NCBI RefSeq assembly: GCF_023264675.1
Contig: NZ_JAHFVG010000014.1
Coordinates: 1 to 64,000, forward strand
Source: Rhodococcus sp. (in: high G+C Gram-positive bacteria)
GTDB taxonomy: Bacteria; Actinomycetota; Actinomycetes; Mycobacteriales; Mycobacteriaceae
Length of the DNA stretch: 64,000 nucleotides
Reading direction: 5' to 3'
Shown: piece by piece, positions 1-10,130 of the stretch
Numbering within the stretch: position 1 is the stretch's first letter
Layout: each line of letters begins with the position of its first letter
The notes under the pieces: model-generated
Told to the model about the DNA's origin: nothing
Databases searched by the model: none
What the model saw: only the letters and a program-made list of their open reading frames with translations
Translations under genes and position numbers: made by a program

Positions 1-1159
<1,159 letters not shown>

Positions 1160-1301
1160 CTTCCCTCTCCTCTTGCGTTGAATTCCCGCTTCAGGCTATC
1201 GGGTCGACGTGGGTGAGGTTCCAGCTACCTGCCACGATGCATTCGCGCGGCAGCCGAGCGCTGTTCCTCGTGTCCGGTTCGTCGCATTGCCCAACGCTCG
1301 A

Positions 1302-2543
1302 TCAGGCCGCGTACCGACGCAGAATGCGCTCGCGCCGCCGCGGGAGAACATTCGCGCGTGAGATGTCACCGTCGTAATGCGCGAGCACTCGGCGATCCAT
1401 CACTCGCCGCCACAGCGGAGGTAGCGCCGCCATCATGACCATGGTGGCGTACCCGACGGGCAACTGCGGAGCTTCGTCGCACGTACGCAGCGTCTGGTAG
1501 CGCTTCGCGGGGTTCGCGTGATGATCGCTGTGCCTCTGTAGGTGGTACAGAAATATGTTGGTGCACAGTCGGTCACTGTTCCAACTGTGCCGCGGCGAGC
1601 ACCTGACGTACCTGCCCCGCTCGTTCTTCTCACGAAGCAAACCGTAGTGCTCCACGTAGTTGACCATTTCCAGCAGCAGGAAGCCGACGACCGCTTGCAG
1701 CACAAGCCAGGGAAGAATTCCGGGTCCGAAGATCAGCGCAAGACCCCCGAAGAGGGCAGCGCTCATCAGCCACGTGTGCAGCAGATTGTTGCGGATGCTC
1801 CACCGCTTGATGTTCCGACGATCGAGCCGTTGCATCTCGAGACGCCACGCCGATCGAAGCCCGCCGAACACACTCCGAGGCAGAAACGCCCACACACTTT
1901 CGCCCAGCCGAGCACTGGCGGGGTCGGCAGGGGTAGCCACTCGAACATGATGTCCCCGATTGTGTTCGACGAAGAAATGCCCGTAGAACGTTTGCATCAG
2001 GGCAACCTTCGCCAGCCATCGCTCGTGTTCCTCGATGCGATGACCCAACTCGTGAGCTGCGTTGATCCCGGTTCCCGCCACCAGTCCGATCGTGACAGCG
2101 AGTCCCGTCTTGTCGATCCCGGACAGAGATCCGAAAGCCCACATCCAGCATGCGACCAGCAGCGTCACGAACTGCACGGGAAGAAACATGTAGGTGCACC
2201 AGCGATAGAAGCGATCGTCCTGCATGTCCTCGGCCTCGGAGTCCGAGGGATTGTCGCCGTCTTCGCCTGCAAGAACGTCGATGATCGGGATCAACACGAA
2301 GAACACCATGACCCCGCTCCACCAGAAGATCGGCAGTCCGGTCCACAGCACCAGTTGCGACGGCAGCAGTGCCGAGGCAGGTGCGAGCAGGCCCAGTAAC
2401 CACAGGGACCGCTTCCCGTTCCACCGCGAGAGGCGACTCGCTGCGGTTGTCTTCCTTCGATTTCGATCAGTGACCGCGTCCCCCGACACGCCGCCACCGG
2501 TTCTCTCGTCCACGACAGTGGACCCGTTACCGGCGCGATTCAC
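1302..2543 (-). CDS. alkB: Membrane alkane 1-monooxygenase (AlkB)
   Basis: Integral-membrane non-haem di-iron enzyme that hydroxylates the terminal carbon of n-alkanes, normally with electrons from rubredoxin and rubredoxin reductase. The 413-residue product has hydrophobic helices and the histidine boxes HELGHR (H164, H168), EHNRGHHVRVATP (H194, H198, H199) and LQRHSDHHAN, plus the family motif NYVEHYG. The start is a GTG behind a GAGGGG ribosome site. The upstream neighbour is the amino-acid permease, as in mycobacteria. Downstream there is only a 142-bp gap before ahcY, with no rubredoxin or TetR gene, and no rubredoxin domain is fused to the C-terminus. Electron donors must therefore be encoded elsewhere. 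Confidence 0.95.
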   Translation of the reverse strand: MNRAGNGSTVVDERTGGGVSGDAVTDRNRRKTTAASRLSRWNGKRSLWLLGLLAPASALLPSQLVLWTGLPIFWWSGVMVFFVLIPIIDVLAGEDGDNPSDSEAEDMQDDRFYRWCTYMFLPVQFVTLLVACWMWAFGSLSGIDKTGLAVTIGLVAGTGINAAHELGHRIEEHERWLAKVALMQTFYGHFFVEHNRGHHVRVATPADPASARLGESVWAFLPRSVFGGLRSAWRLEMQRLDRRNIKRWSIRNNLLHTWLMSAALFGGLALIFGPGILPWLVLQAVVGFLLLEMVNYVEHYGLLREKNERGRYVRCSPRHSWNSDRLCTNIFLYHLQRHSDHHANPAKRYQTLRTCDEAPQLPVGYATMVMMAALPPLWRRVMDRRVLAHYDGDISRANVLPRRRERILRRYAA

Positions 2544-2639
2544 TCGACCCCCCTCATAAAAAACTCAAGGTTTGTTCGGGAAGCGTATCGCGATCGTTGC
2601 GTCGGTAAAAGTCGTTACAGCCGAACTTTGTGAACGTTC

Positions 2640-4148
2640 CTAAGGATTGCGCGAATGCGCTTCGGCACGTTCGAGCATGGTCTTTTCGGCATTCTTCCTG
2701 CTGTAGACGAAATAGATGACCACTCCGAGCGCCATCCACACCAGGAATCGTAGCCAGGTTTCCACGGAGAGATTCACCATCAACCACAGGCACGCGACGA
2801 CGGCAAGGATCGGAATCCAGGGCATCAGCGGAACCTTGAAGCCACGTTCGAGGTCGGGACGCGTCCGGCGCAGAACCACCACGCCGACCGAGACGAGCAC
2901 GAACGCGAAGAGCGTGCCGATGTTGACCATTTCTTCCAGCGTCCCGATCGGAAAGAATGCCGCCAGGATTGCCACGACGAATCCGACGATGAGGGTGATT
3001 CGGACCGGCGTACCGCGCTTGCCCGTGTGCGCCAGAGAACGCGGCATCAATCCGTCGCGCGACATCGCGAACAGCACCCGAGTCTGTCCGAGCATCAGCA
3101 CCATGACCACCGTCGTCAGTCCGGCGAGCGCGCCGAACGAGATGATGTTCTTTGCCCACGTCAGACCGTTCAAGTCGAACGCCGTGGCCAGCGTGGAACT
3201 GTCGCCCGCCAGTTCGGTGTACTTGACCATTCCGGTCAGCACGAGCGTGACGGCTACGTACAGGATGGTCACGATCACCAGAGATCCGAGGATTCCGCGG
3301 GGCAGTGCCTTCTGCGGCTCCTTGGCCTCCTCGGCCGTGGTGGCAACGACGTCGAATCCGATGAAGGCGAAGAACACCAGGCTTGCCGCTGCCAGCAGTC
3401 CGTACCAACCGAAGGTGCTGCCACCCGCACCCGTGACGAACGAGAACAAGGATTGGTGGATTCCTTCTGCCGTCGCGCCTTCGGCCGACGGAGGGATGTA
3501 GGGCGAGTAGTTCTCGGCCTTGATGTAGAACGCACCGACCACGACCACGAGTATCACGACCGCGACCTTGATCGCGGTGATGATCAACGACACCCGCGAC
3601 GACAGTTTCGTGCCCGAGGCAAGCAACGCGGTGATGATCAGGACGATGACAAGTGCACCCCAGTCGAGGTCGAGCGGCCCGACCGACACCGTCGGCGACA
3701 CCGAACCGAGTACCTCCCCCAGGTACAGAGACCATCCCTTTGCCACCACCGCGGATGCCAGTGCGAATTCGAGGATCAGGTCCCAGCCGATGATCCAGGC
3801 GACGAACTCACCGAAGGTGGCATAGGAAAAGGTGTAGGCGCTACCGGCGACCGGAACCGTCGAGGCGAATTCGGCATAACACAACGCGGCCAGCCCGCAC
3901 GACACGGCGGCGAGTACGAACGCCAGCGAGACGGAGGGGCCGGCGACGTTACCGGCAGTGCGAGCAGTCAGGGTGAAGATGCCTGCACCGATGACGACGG
4001 CGACCCCGAACACCGTCAAGTCCCACGACGTGAGCTCCTTGCGCAGTTTGGTGTCGGGTTCGTCCGTGTCCCGCATCGACTGTTCCACCGATTTGGTTCG
4101 GAAGATCCCCGTCGTTCTAGGTTTCTTCGCTGCGCGCTCTTCGTCCAT
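2640..4148 (-). CDS. APC-family amino acid permease
   Basis: Polytopic membrane transporter of the amino acid-polyamine-organocation superfamily, 502 residues. After a charged cytoplasmic N-terminus comes ELTSWDLTVFGVAVVIGAGIF, the glycine-rich first helix typical of APC carriers, followed by about a dozen hydrophobic segments; the CAT-like pattern GFDVVATTAEEAKEPQKALP lies mid-protein. It resembles cationic amino acid transporters, but the substrate cannot be read from the sequence. The ATG follows a purine-rich AGGGTGAAAAG stretch. It is upstream of alkB on the same strand, the position held by the mycobacterial homologue Rv3253c, with 96 bp between the genes. Confidence 0.9.
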   Translation of the reverse strand: MDEERAAKKPRTTGIFRTKSVEQSMRDTDEPDTKLRKELTSWDLTVFGVAVVIGAGIFTLTARTAGNVAGPSVSLAFVLAAVSCGLAALCYAEFASTVPVAGSAYTFSYATFGEFVAWIIGWDLILEFALASAVVAKGWSLYLGEVLGSVSPTVSVGPLDLDWGALVIVLIITALLASGTKLSSRVSLIITAIKVAVVILVVVVGAFYIKAENYSPYIPPSAEGATAEGIHQSLFSFVTGAGGSTFGWYGLLAAASLVFFAFIGFDVVATTAEEAKEPQKALPRGILGSLVIVTILYVAVTLVLTGMVKYTELAGDSSTLATAFDLNGLTWAKNIISFGALAGLTTVVMVLMLGQTRVLFAMSRDGLMPRSLAHTGKRGTPVRITLIVGFVVAILAAFFPIGTLEEMVNIGTLFAFVLVSVGVVVLRRTRPDLERGFKVPLMPWIPILAVVACLWLMVNLSVETWLRFLVWMALGVVIYFVYSRKNAEKTMLERAEAHSRNP

Positions 4149-4307
4149 CTTTTCACCCTGTCGACATAGTTTGTTCGAGCAACTCGATCGCCGGCGGATC
4201 GCACCGCGAAGTCACTCGAACCCCTTTGGTAACACCCTAAATGCGATGAGCCTCACTTGTGGGCAGTTCGCCGATCGGGTCGAACACCGAACTACGGAAT
4301 ACTCCGA

Positions 4308-5546
4308 TCAGCGGAAGTCGGCCAGGCCGACGGTTGCGCGGAATACTTCGGCGTCGCCCGACTCGGCGGTCACCGTCACCGCGGGATCGGAGGCCGCCAG
4401 CCATACCGCCGCCCCCTGTTCGAGAACGAGTTCGCTTTGCTTGTCTTCGAGTGCAACCCGACCGCTCGTGCACAACAGGATCTGCGGACCGTCGCTGTCC
4501 AATTCGACGGATGTACCGCTGGGCAATACGGACCGCGTCAAGGCGAATTCCGAAGCGGGAGTGTCGTAGAGGACCGGTACTGCCGGTGACGCGACAGTCG
4601 GATCGAGGACGCGGACCTCCGATGGTTCGAAATCGAGTACCCGCAGTAATTCGGGGACATCGACGTGTTTCGGGGTGAGGCCGCCGCGCAGCACGTTGTC
4701 GGAATTGGCCATGATCTCCACACCCGTGCCGGAGAGATACGCGTGCAGATTTCCCGCATCCAGATACAGTCCCTGCCCTGGACTCAACGTCACACGGTTG
4801 AGCAGCAACGCAGCCAGTACTCCTGCGTCGCCTGGGTAGGACTCCCCCAATTCGAGCAGCGTGCGGGCCTCGGCGACGAACTCTCCACCGTCGGTGTGCG
4901 CCAGCGTCGAGAGATACCGGACGCAGCCGTCGGCGACGAGCGGTAGCAGCGCGTCCAGTGCAGGCCCGGGCAGGGTGATCCACGACGTGAACACCGTTCG
5001 CAGGCCCGCGTCGTCCGGCTGATCCGCCAGCAAGGATCGGTATCCGGCAAGCGCATCGACGCCCAACGCGTCGATGAACTCGACCGTCCTTCGCGGACAA
5101 CGGAACCCGGCAAGCGCGTGAAACTCGGTGAGCGCCACGATCAACTCGGGTTTGTGCGAGGCATCCTTGTAGTTACGTACCGAAGAATCGATCGGTAGGT
5201 GCGCGGAGTTTTCCCTCGCATACCCTTCGGCGGCCTGCGCCGAACTGGGATGGGCCTGCAACGACAACGGCTCGTCGGCGGCGAGCAGCTTCAACAGGAA
5301 CGGGAGGCGCCCGCCGAATTGCTCCGCCGTCCGGGATCCGAGTTGACCGCTCGGGTCGCCGTCGATGGCACCGAGCAGAGAATGCGCGCTCGAACCGGAC
5401 CCGAGCGTGGCCGGATCACCCGGATGAGCTCCGAGCCAGATTTCGGCTTCGGGATGTTCCGACGGCACAGCTCGGCCCTGCAGCCGAGCAAGTGCGGTTC
5501 GAGACCCCCATGCGTACGACCTGACTGCACCGTGCAGTGGTTGCAC
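4308..5546 (-). CDS. manA: Mannose-6-phosphate isomerase, class I
   Basis: Zinc enzyme interconverting fructose-6-phosphate and mannose-6-phosphate, the entry to GDP-mannose for phosphatidylinositol mannosides, lipomannan and glycoproteins. The 412-residue product has PFLLKLLAADEPLSLQAHPS (the QxH zinc site near residues 95-105), NLHAYLSGTGVEIMANSDNVLRGGLT near residue 260, and a C-terminal cupin-like half. The GTG start overlaps the last base of the stop codon of the upstream SIS gene, so translation is probably coupled. It is the last gene of the pmm-SIS-manA operon. Confidence 0.95.
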   Translation of the reverse strand: MQPLHGAVRSYAWGSRTALARLQGRAVPSEHPEAEIWLGAHPGDPATLGSGSSAHSLLGAIDGDPSGQLGSRTAEQFGGRLPFLLKLLAADEPLSLQAHPSSAQAAEGYARENSAHLPIDSSVRNYKDASHKPELIVALTEFHALAGFRCPRRTVEFIDALGVDALAGYRSLLADQPDDAGLRTVFTSWITLPGPALDALLPLVADGCVRYLSTLAHTDGGEFVAEARTLLELGESYPGDAGVLAALLLNRVTLSPGQGLYLDAGNLHAYLSGTGVEIMANSDNVLRGGLTPKHVDVPELLRVLDFEPSEVRVLDPTVASPAVPVLYDTPASEFALTRSVLPSGTSVELDSDGPQILLCTSGRVALEDKQSELVLEQGAAVWLAASDPAVTVTAESGDAEVFRATVGLADFR

Positions 5547-6664
5547 TATCTACCGCCCATCAGATGTAGATACGCGGCGGCCATCTCCAACCGCGTCGCC
5601 AGCAATGTCATCGATTCGAGGTCGCCTGCGGCGCTCGCCTGCGGAACCTCGGGTACACCCTGCGGTGTCACGAGCAGGTCGTCGTTGCTCACCGTGAGCA
5701 CGACCGCATCATCGAGAGCGGCAGTGCGACGCTCCGCCTCGGCTGCCCGAGTCGGTGTCGCGGCGACCAGCACACGGATCCCCGCCTCCGGCCGGGGTCC
5801 GTCGACCTGTTCGTCGTGGAAAAACGGGTCGTAGTCGACCAGCGTCGAGGCGGCTGCTCGGCCCGCGTGTACCACTGCGGCGACGACATCGGCGAGTTCC
5901 CCCGACGTCGCGACCACGCCCGCAGCGCGCAGCAGTACTTCGCTTCCGTGCCGAGCGATCTCGACGGAGACAGGGTCGGTACCCGTCAAGACGATTCGAC
6001 CTGCGGTGATCCGCGACGCGAGTGCCTTGGCCGGGTTGTGGAACACCTCGTGCGCAGGATGATTCCGCGCTGCTTCGTCGTCCAGTCGATCGGCAAGAGT
6101 GTCGAGGTTCGGTAGCAACGATCGGTAGTTGTCCAGCGCGACGGCGTCGAGCACGCACATCGTTGCCGTCAGGTACCGCATCAGCGAATTGTGTTCTCTG
6201 ACGGCAATCCTCGGCGGAAGAAAGACCGCTCGTCCCGCTGCAGCGGCACGCAACGGCCCCTCGTCGGGGGTCACGAGGATAGTCTCCGCACCCCGCCGCA
6301 CCGCTGCTGCGACGGATTCGGCGAGCCTCGGGTCACCAGCGTCGTCACCGGAGACGAGGACGACATCGAGGGGACCGACCCACGGGGGCGTTCGCGGGGT
6401 GTGAACGAGCGGAACACCGATCTGCGAACCGACTGCGGCGATCACCAACGACGCTGCCCGTCCTGCACGCCCTTCACCGGCTACGAAGACGACGCTTCGT
6501 GGCCGCATGCCGCGAAGCCGGTCTCCGACGCCGTCGGCAAACTCCGTTGCCGTCGCACGCACCTGAGCGCCTGCAAGCGCTGCACTGCGCAGTGCGCCCT
6601 CCGAATCGGCGGCGATCAATGCATCCGCGTCGTCGAGATCGAGCAGAGCCGACAGAGCAGTCAT
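5546..6664 (-). CDS. SIS-domain sugar-phosphate isomerase-like protein
   Basis: 372-residue protein starting MTALSALLDLDDADALIAADSEG, equivalent in position and style to mycobacterial Rv3256c, which lies between phosphomannomutase and manA. It contains a SIS-like sugar-phosphate-binding fold: RPRSVVFVAGEGRAGRAASLV near the N-terminus, VVLVSGDDAGDPRLAESVAAAVRRGAE in the middle, and a PGI-like C-terminal half. A longer reading from 6817 is possible, but the ATG at 6664 gives the family-like N-terminus. No catalytic reaction has been read from it. A role with mannose phosphates is inferred only from the operon. Confidence 0.8.
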   Translation of the reverse strand: MTALSALLDLDDADALIAADSEGALRSAALAGAQVRATATEFADGVGDRLRGMRPRSVVFVAGEGRAGRAASLVIAAVGSQIGVPLVHTPRTPPWVGPLDVVLVSGDDAGDPRLAESVAAAVRRGAETILVTPDEGPLRAAAAGRAVFLPPRIAVREHNSLMRYLTATMCVLDAVALDNYRSLLPNLDTLADRLDDEAARNHPAHEVFHNPAKALASRITAGRIVLTGTDPVSVEIARHGSEVLLRAAGVVATSGELADVVAAVVHAGRAAASTLVDYDPFFHDEQVDGPRPEAGIRVLVAATPTRAAEAERRTAALDDAVVLTVSNDDLLVTPQGVPEVPQASAAGDLESMTLLATRLEMAAAYLHLMGGR

Positions 6665-6794
6665 ATCTCGACACCGCCCTTTCGCACTCGGTCCGTCACT
6701 ACGCGGTAACCACTGACCATGCTCTTCTTCTGCACTACGTTCACGGTCCACAGGCCATCTCTCGATGGTGCCCGTATACCCGATGTTTCGTCCA

Positions 6795-8171
6795 CTATTC
6801 CAGTTGAGCCCGAACAACGCCGAGTATCTCGGAGGTCAATGCATCTACTTCGTCGGAGGTACGTGCCTCGACGTTCAGACGCAGAAGGGGTTCGGTGTTC
6901 GACGCTCGCAGATTGAACCAGGCGCCGTCTTTCAGGTCGATGGTGACACCGTCGAGGCGGTCGATCGACACCGTCCGGTCGGCGAAGGCGTCGAGCACAG
7001 CCGCGGTCCGCTCGGCTGCGTCGGCGACGGTCGAATTGATCTCACCGGACGCCGAGTACGTCTCGTACGACTTCATGAGCTCGGACAGCGGTTGATCCTG
7101 CGCCCCGAGCGCTGCGAGCACGTGCAGTGCTGCGAGCATCCCGGAGTCCGCACCCCAGAAATCTCGGAAGTAGTAGTGCGCCGAGTGCTCGCCGCCGAAG
7201 ATGGCTCCCGTATCGGCCATCTGCTGCTTGATGAACGAGTGACCGACGCGTGTACGGACGGGTGTTCCACCGAGCTCGGTGACCAGCTCGGGCACGGCGC
7301 GAGAGGTGATCAAGTTGTGAATCACGGTGGCGCCCGGCTCCTTGGCGAGCTCTCGTTCGGCAACGAGGCCCGTCACGGCGGAAGGTGAGACCGGGTTTCC
7401 CAACTCGTCGACGACGAAGCAACGGTCGGCGTCGCCGTCGAAGGCGAGGCCGATGTCGGCGCCGGTGTCACGAACGAACTTCTGCAGATCCACCAGGTTC
7501 TTCGGATCCAGCGGATTGGCCTCGTGGTTCGGGAAAGTTCCGTCGAGCTCGAAGTAGAGGGGCTCGATGGTGACCGGCAGTGCTGCGAACACGGCCGGGA
7601 CAGTGTGGCCGCCCATTCCGTTTCCGGCATCGACCGCGATCTTCACCCCGGACACGTTCGACAGGTCGACCAACTCGCGCACGAATGTCGCGTACTCACT
7701 CAACACATCTCGCTCGGTGACCGAACCGACCTGCCCGTCGTAGTCGGGTACGCCCGCTACCAACTCCGCCTTGATGGTGTCCAGGCCGGTGTCCTGTCCG
7801 ACCGGCTTCGCCCCTGCGCGGCACAGCTTGATGCCGTTGTACTTCGCCGGGTTGTGGCTGGCGGTGAACATCGCACCGGGGCTCTCGAGCAGACCGGAAG
7901 CGAAGTACAGCTGATCCGTCGAGGCAAGCCCGATGTGGACGACGTCGAGGCCCTGTGAGGTGACTCCGTCGGCGAACGCCAGGGACAGTTCGGGCGACGA
8001 CGCCCGCATGTCGTGCCCGATGACCACACGGGTCACCGCCCCGTCGCGTACCAGGCGCGCGAACGATGCTCCTACGTCGCGAACGAATGCGACATCGATC
8101 TGTTCGCCCACGACCCCCCGTACGTCGTAAGCCTTGATGACTGCATTGACGGACTCGGCAGTTCGTGCCAC
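6795..8171 (-). CDS. manB: Phosphomannomutase/phosphoglucomutase
   Basis: Converts mannose-6-phosphate to mannose-1-phosphate (pmmA in mycobacterial naming). The alpha-D-phosphohexomutase layout is intact: N-terminal AYDVRGVVG, the phosphoserine loop TASHNPAKYNGIKL, the metal loop AFDGDADRC, a GGEHSAHYYF sugar loop, and the C-terminal phosphate-binding RASNTEPLLRLNVEA. The GTG at 8171 is preferred over the TTG at 8177 because GAGGAG lies six bases before the GTG and directly abuts the TTG. It heads the minus-strand operon leading to the SIS gene and manA. A perfect palindrome lies about 110 bp upstream. Confidence 0.95.
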   Translation of the reverse strand: MARTAESVNAVIKAYDVRGVVGEQIDVAFVRDVGASFARLVRDGAVTRVVIGHDMRASSPELSLAFADGVTSQGLDVVHIGLASTDQLYFASGLLESPGAMFTASHNPAKYNGIKLCRAGAKPVGQDTGLDTIKAELVAGVPDYDGQVGSVTERDVLSEYATFVRELVDLSNVSGVKIAVDAGNGMGGHTVPAVFAALPVTIEPLYFELDGTFPNHEANPLDPKNLVDLQKFVRDTGADIGLAFDGDADRCFVVDELGNPVSPSAVTGLVAERELAKEPGATVIHNLITSRAVPELVTELGGTPVRTRVGHSFIKQQMADTGAIFGGEHSAHYYFRDFWGADSGMLAALHVLAALGAQDQPLSELMKSYETYSASGEINSTVADAAERTAAVLDAFADRTVSIDRLDGVTIDLKDGAWFNLRASNTEPLLRLNVEARTSDEVDALTSEILGVVRAQLE

Positions 8172-8279
8172 GAACAACTCCTCGGATTTTCGGTGGACAG
8201 GCGCGGGATCGACGACGTGGACGAGCCCGTTGGTTTCGATGACCTACAGGCTTGCGAAGGACACATCGTCCTCGAGTAC

Positions 8280-8294
8280 GAATGTGTCACATTC
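8280..8294. promoter_or_regulatory. Palindrome upstream of phosphomannomutase
   Basis: GAATGTGTCACATTC is a perfect 7-bp inverted repeat around one central base, in the 228-bp gap between the DUF3499 gene and the phosphomannomutase start. A second TGTGACA lies about 30 bp nearer DUF3499. The core TGTGTCACA resembles a CRP-type half-site pair with too short a spacer, so no regulator is assigned. Confidence 0.35.
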
Positions 8295-8399
8295 AGCCGT
8301 GCGTGGCGTGGCGACAATCGGTAGATGTGACAGAAATGATGTCGGGGTCGACTACCCGAACGACATCGATCCGACGCAGATTCGGGTTCGGCCTCGGAA

Positions 8400-8819
8400 T
8401 CAGGATGTGGGATCGGGAAGGACTCGCAAATGGCCTCGTCGACCGGTTCGAGTGGGCGCAGCGCTACGGCGGTCGGTCGGCGCATCGGATCGCCGTCTGC
8501 CCTCGTACCGATCCACAGTGCTGGGGTCCTCGATACGCGAACGGTCTCCGCGACCCGCTTCGCGAACAGCTTCGGCCAATGCGGTCAGATCGTCGTCGTC
8601 GGGAGACGTGGTGCTGAACCCACCCTCGTAGCGGACGAGCTCCCATCCTTTGGGAGCCGTCGTTGTCGTCGCATGCACATCGCACAGGTCCCACGAATGA
8701 GGCTCGTCGACGGTGGCAAGCGGACCGACCACGGCCGTGGAATCCGAATAGACATACGTGAGCGTTGCAACGGCCGGTCGGTTGCAGCCAGGCCTGCAGC
8801 ATCCACGCAGAGATCTCAC
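8400..8819 (-). CDS. DUF3499 family protein
   Basis: 139-residue actinobacterial protein of unknown function (Rv3258c type). The N-terminal half carries RGCCRPGCNRPAVATLTYVYSDSTAVVGPL and DLCDVHATT; the CCxxxC plus CxxH pattern suggests a small zinc-binding site. The middle, APKGWELVRYEG, is conserved in the family. The C-terminus is charged and probably disordered. The GTG at 8819 matches the usual N-terminus just before the cysteines, although the frame stays open to 8903. It diverges from the zincin gene at 8949, as in mycobacteria. Confidence 0.85.
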   Translation of the reverse strand: MRSLRGCCRPGCNRPAVATLTYVYSDSTAVVGPLATVDEPHSWDLCDVHATTTTAPKGWELVRYEGGFSTTSPDDDDLTALAEAVREAGRGDRSRIEDPSTVDRYEGRRRSDAPTDRRSAAPTRTGRRGHLRVLPDPTS

Positions 8820-8948
8820 GCCCAAGAGACTATCCCTCTCCCCGGCCTGCATGCCCCCCGACACACCGCGAGTGCCGACCGAGAGCGATCGCGTGACATC
8901 CACGATCCTCTCGCCACGGCCCGATCGATCACCGATAGCCTTGAGGTC

Positions 8949-9437
8949 ATGGCTCCACGCGCATCCGGACGCAGAACCACCTCTCGATCCGCTGCTCGGC
9001 GGGGACGGGGAATTCGCGGTCCGCTCTTACCCACCAACGTTCCGGGCCACCGATCACGCGCCGACAAGTTCGATCGTGCCGTGCTGGAAGCGTTTGCTCG
9101 TATCGACCACGCCTGGCACGAGAAGCTGGAGCGCCTGGACATCGCCGTCGACGAAGTGCCCAAGATAAGAGCAATCGACCCCGAGTCCGTCGAATGGCCG
9201 CCGGAGGTGGTGGCCGAGGGTCCTGTCCCCCTGTCACGACTGGTGCCGGCAGGAATCGACAAGCGCGGGGAGGCGACACGCGCTCGAGTCGTACTGTTTC
9301 GTCGGCCCCTCGAACGGCGCGCGAAGCACCCGGAGGACCTGGAAGATCTTCTCTACGAGGTACTCGTAGAGCAAGTCGCGACCTACCTCGGAGTGGATCC
9401 CGACGTCGTGGATCCCACACTCGACGAGGAGCCGTGA
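8949..9437 (+). CDS. Zincin-like metallopeptidase family protein
   Basis: 162-residue protein resembling the actinobacterial zincin_1 family (Rv3259 type). It has an Arg/Ser-rich N-terminal tail, then DKFDRAVLEAFARIDHAWHEKLERLDIAVDEVP. The C-terminal helix that carries HExxH in other members reads LYEVLVEQVATYLGVDP here, so the zinc-binding histidines are absent. It may have lost catalysis, as seems general in mycobacterial relatives. It lies between DUF3499 and whiB2 and converges with whiB2. Confidence 0.8.
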   Translation: MAPRASGRRTTSRSAARRGRGIRGPLLPTNVPGHRSRADKFDRAVLEAFARIDHAWHEKLERLDIAVDEVPKIRAIDPESVEWPPEVVAEGPVPLSRLVPAGIDKRGEATRARVVLFRRPLERRAKHPEDLEDLLYEVLVEQVATYLGVDPDVVDPTLDEEP

Positions 9438-9470
9438 CCGACGAGATTTCTCGACGGAAAGATCAAGTGC

Positions 9471-9495
9471 CTGACGGGGGTCGAACGACCGTCAG
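9471..9495. terminator. Hairpin between convergent zincin and whiB2 genes
   Basis: CTGAC...GTCAG outer arms enclose GGTCG-AA-CGACC, forming a strong GC hairpin that reaches into the whiB2 stop codon at 9492. There is no clear U-tract. It is a candidate bidirectional terminator for the two convergent genes. Confidence 0.5.
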
Positions 9496-10130
9496 ACGAT
9501 TCCGCGCTTGAGACGCCTGCGCTCGCGCTCGGACAGACCGCCCCAGATTCCGAAGCGTTCGTCGTTGGCAAGGGCGTATTCGAGGCATTCGTCCTTGACT
9601 TCACATCCGAGACAAATCCTCTTCGCTTCCCGAGTGGAGCCACCCTTCTCGGGAAAGAAGGCCTCGGGATCGGTCTGAGCGCACAGTGCACGCTCTTGCC
9701 ACTGATCCTCGATTTCCTCGAACATCTGATCGAACCCGACGATGGACAGCATCGGCTGCACTGCGCGGATCGGCGCAACGACGTTGGAGTCCTCGTCGCC
9801 CTCGTCGTCCGAATCCGCTGCCTCGTCGTCCAATTCGGGAACCGCAGCGATCGACGCGGCGCCGCTGTCCACCACAGCATCGCGTGCAGTCGCAGGGCCG
9901 TGGCCTACGTACGCGGCACCGGCGTCCACGGCCACTCGCTCCGAACCACGTTCGGTCGGTGCGACGCTCGCGTCGACTGCTGCATCGGCAAAGCTGTTGT
10001 CCTCGACAGTGTTCTCGCAGTCCCCTCGCACTGCGCCTGCATCGGAATCGGTCTGCGGCGCGTCGCTGACTGCGCTGAGGTGAGTCAGGGTCTCGCCCTG
10101 TTGTTCACGTGTCACGTGCTGGTCATACAT
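9492..10130 (-). CDS. whiB2: WhiB-family iron-sulfur regulator, WhiB2/WhmD type
   Basis: DNA-associated 4Fe-4S transcription factor; WhmD/WhiB2 is tied to septation and cell division in mycobacteria. The C-terminal 90 residues hold the four cluster cysteines C150, C173, C176 and C182, the turn GIWGG and the basic tail ERERRRLKRGIV. Ahead of this lies about 120 residues of acidic, probably disordered sequence (for example DDEAADSDDEGDEDS). The long start is supported by GAGGAGG eight bases before the ATG at 10130. A short form from the internal ATG encoding MLSIVGF (residue 127) would match the usual family length. Confidence 0.92.
   Translation of the reverse strand: MYDQHVTREQQGETLTHLSAVSDAPQTDSDAGAVRGDCENTVEDNSFADAAVDASVAPTERGSERVAVDAGAAYVGHGPATARDAVVDSGAASIAAVPELDDEAADSDDEGDEDSNVVAPIRAVQPMLSIVGFDQMFEEIEDQWQERALCAQTDPEAFFPEKGGSTREAKRICLGCEVKDECLEYALANDERFGIWGGLSERERRRLKRGIV

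Noticed and set aside
1160..1301. Possible SAH riboswitch upstream of ahcY
   Set aside because: The leader can form a few short helices (GAGG...CCTC), but I could not match the conserved core of the SAH riboswitch; covariance-model search would be needed.
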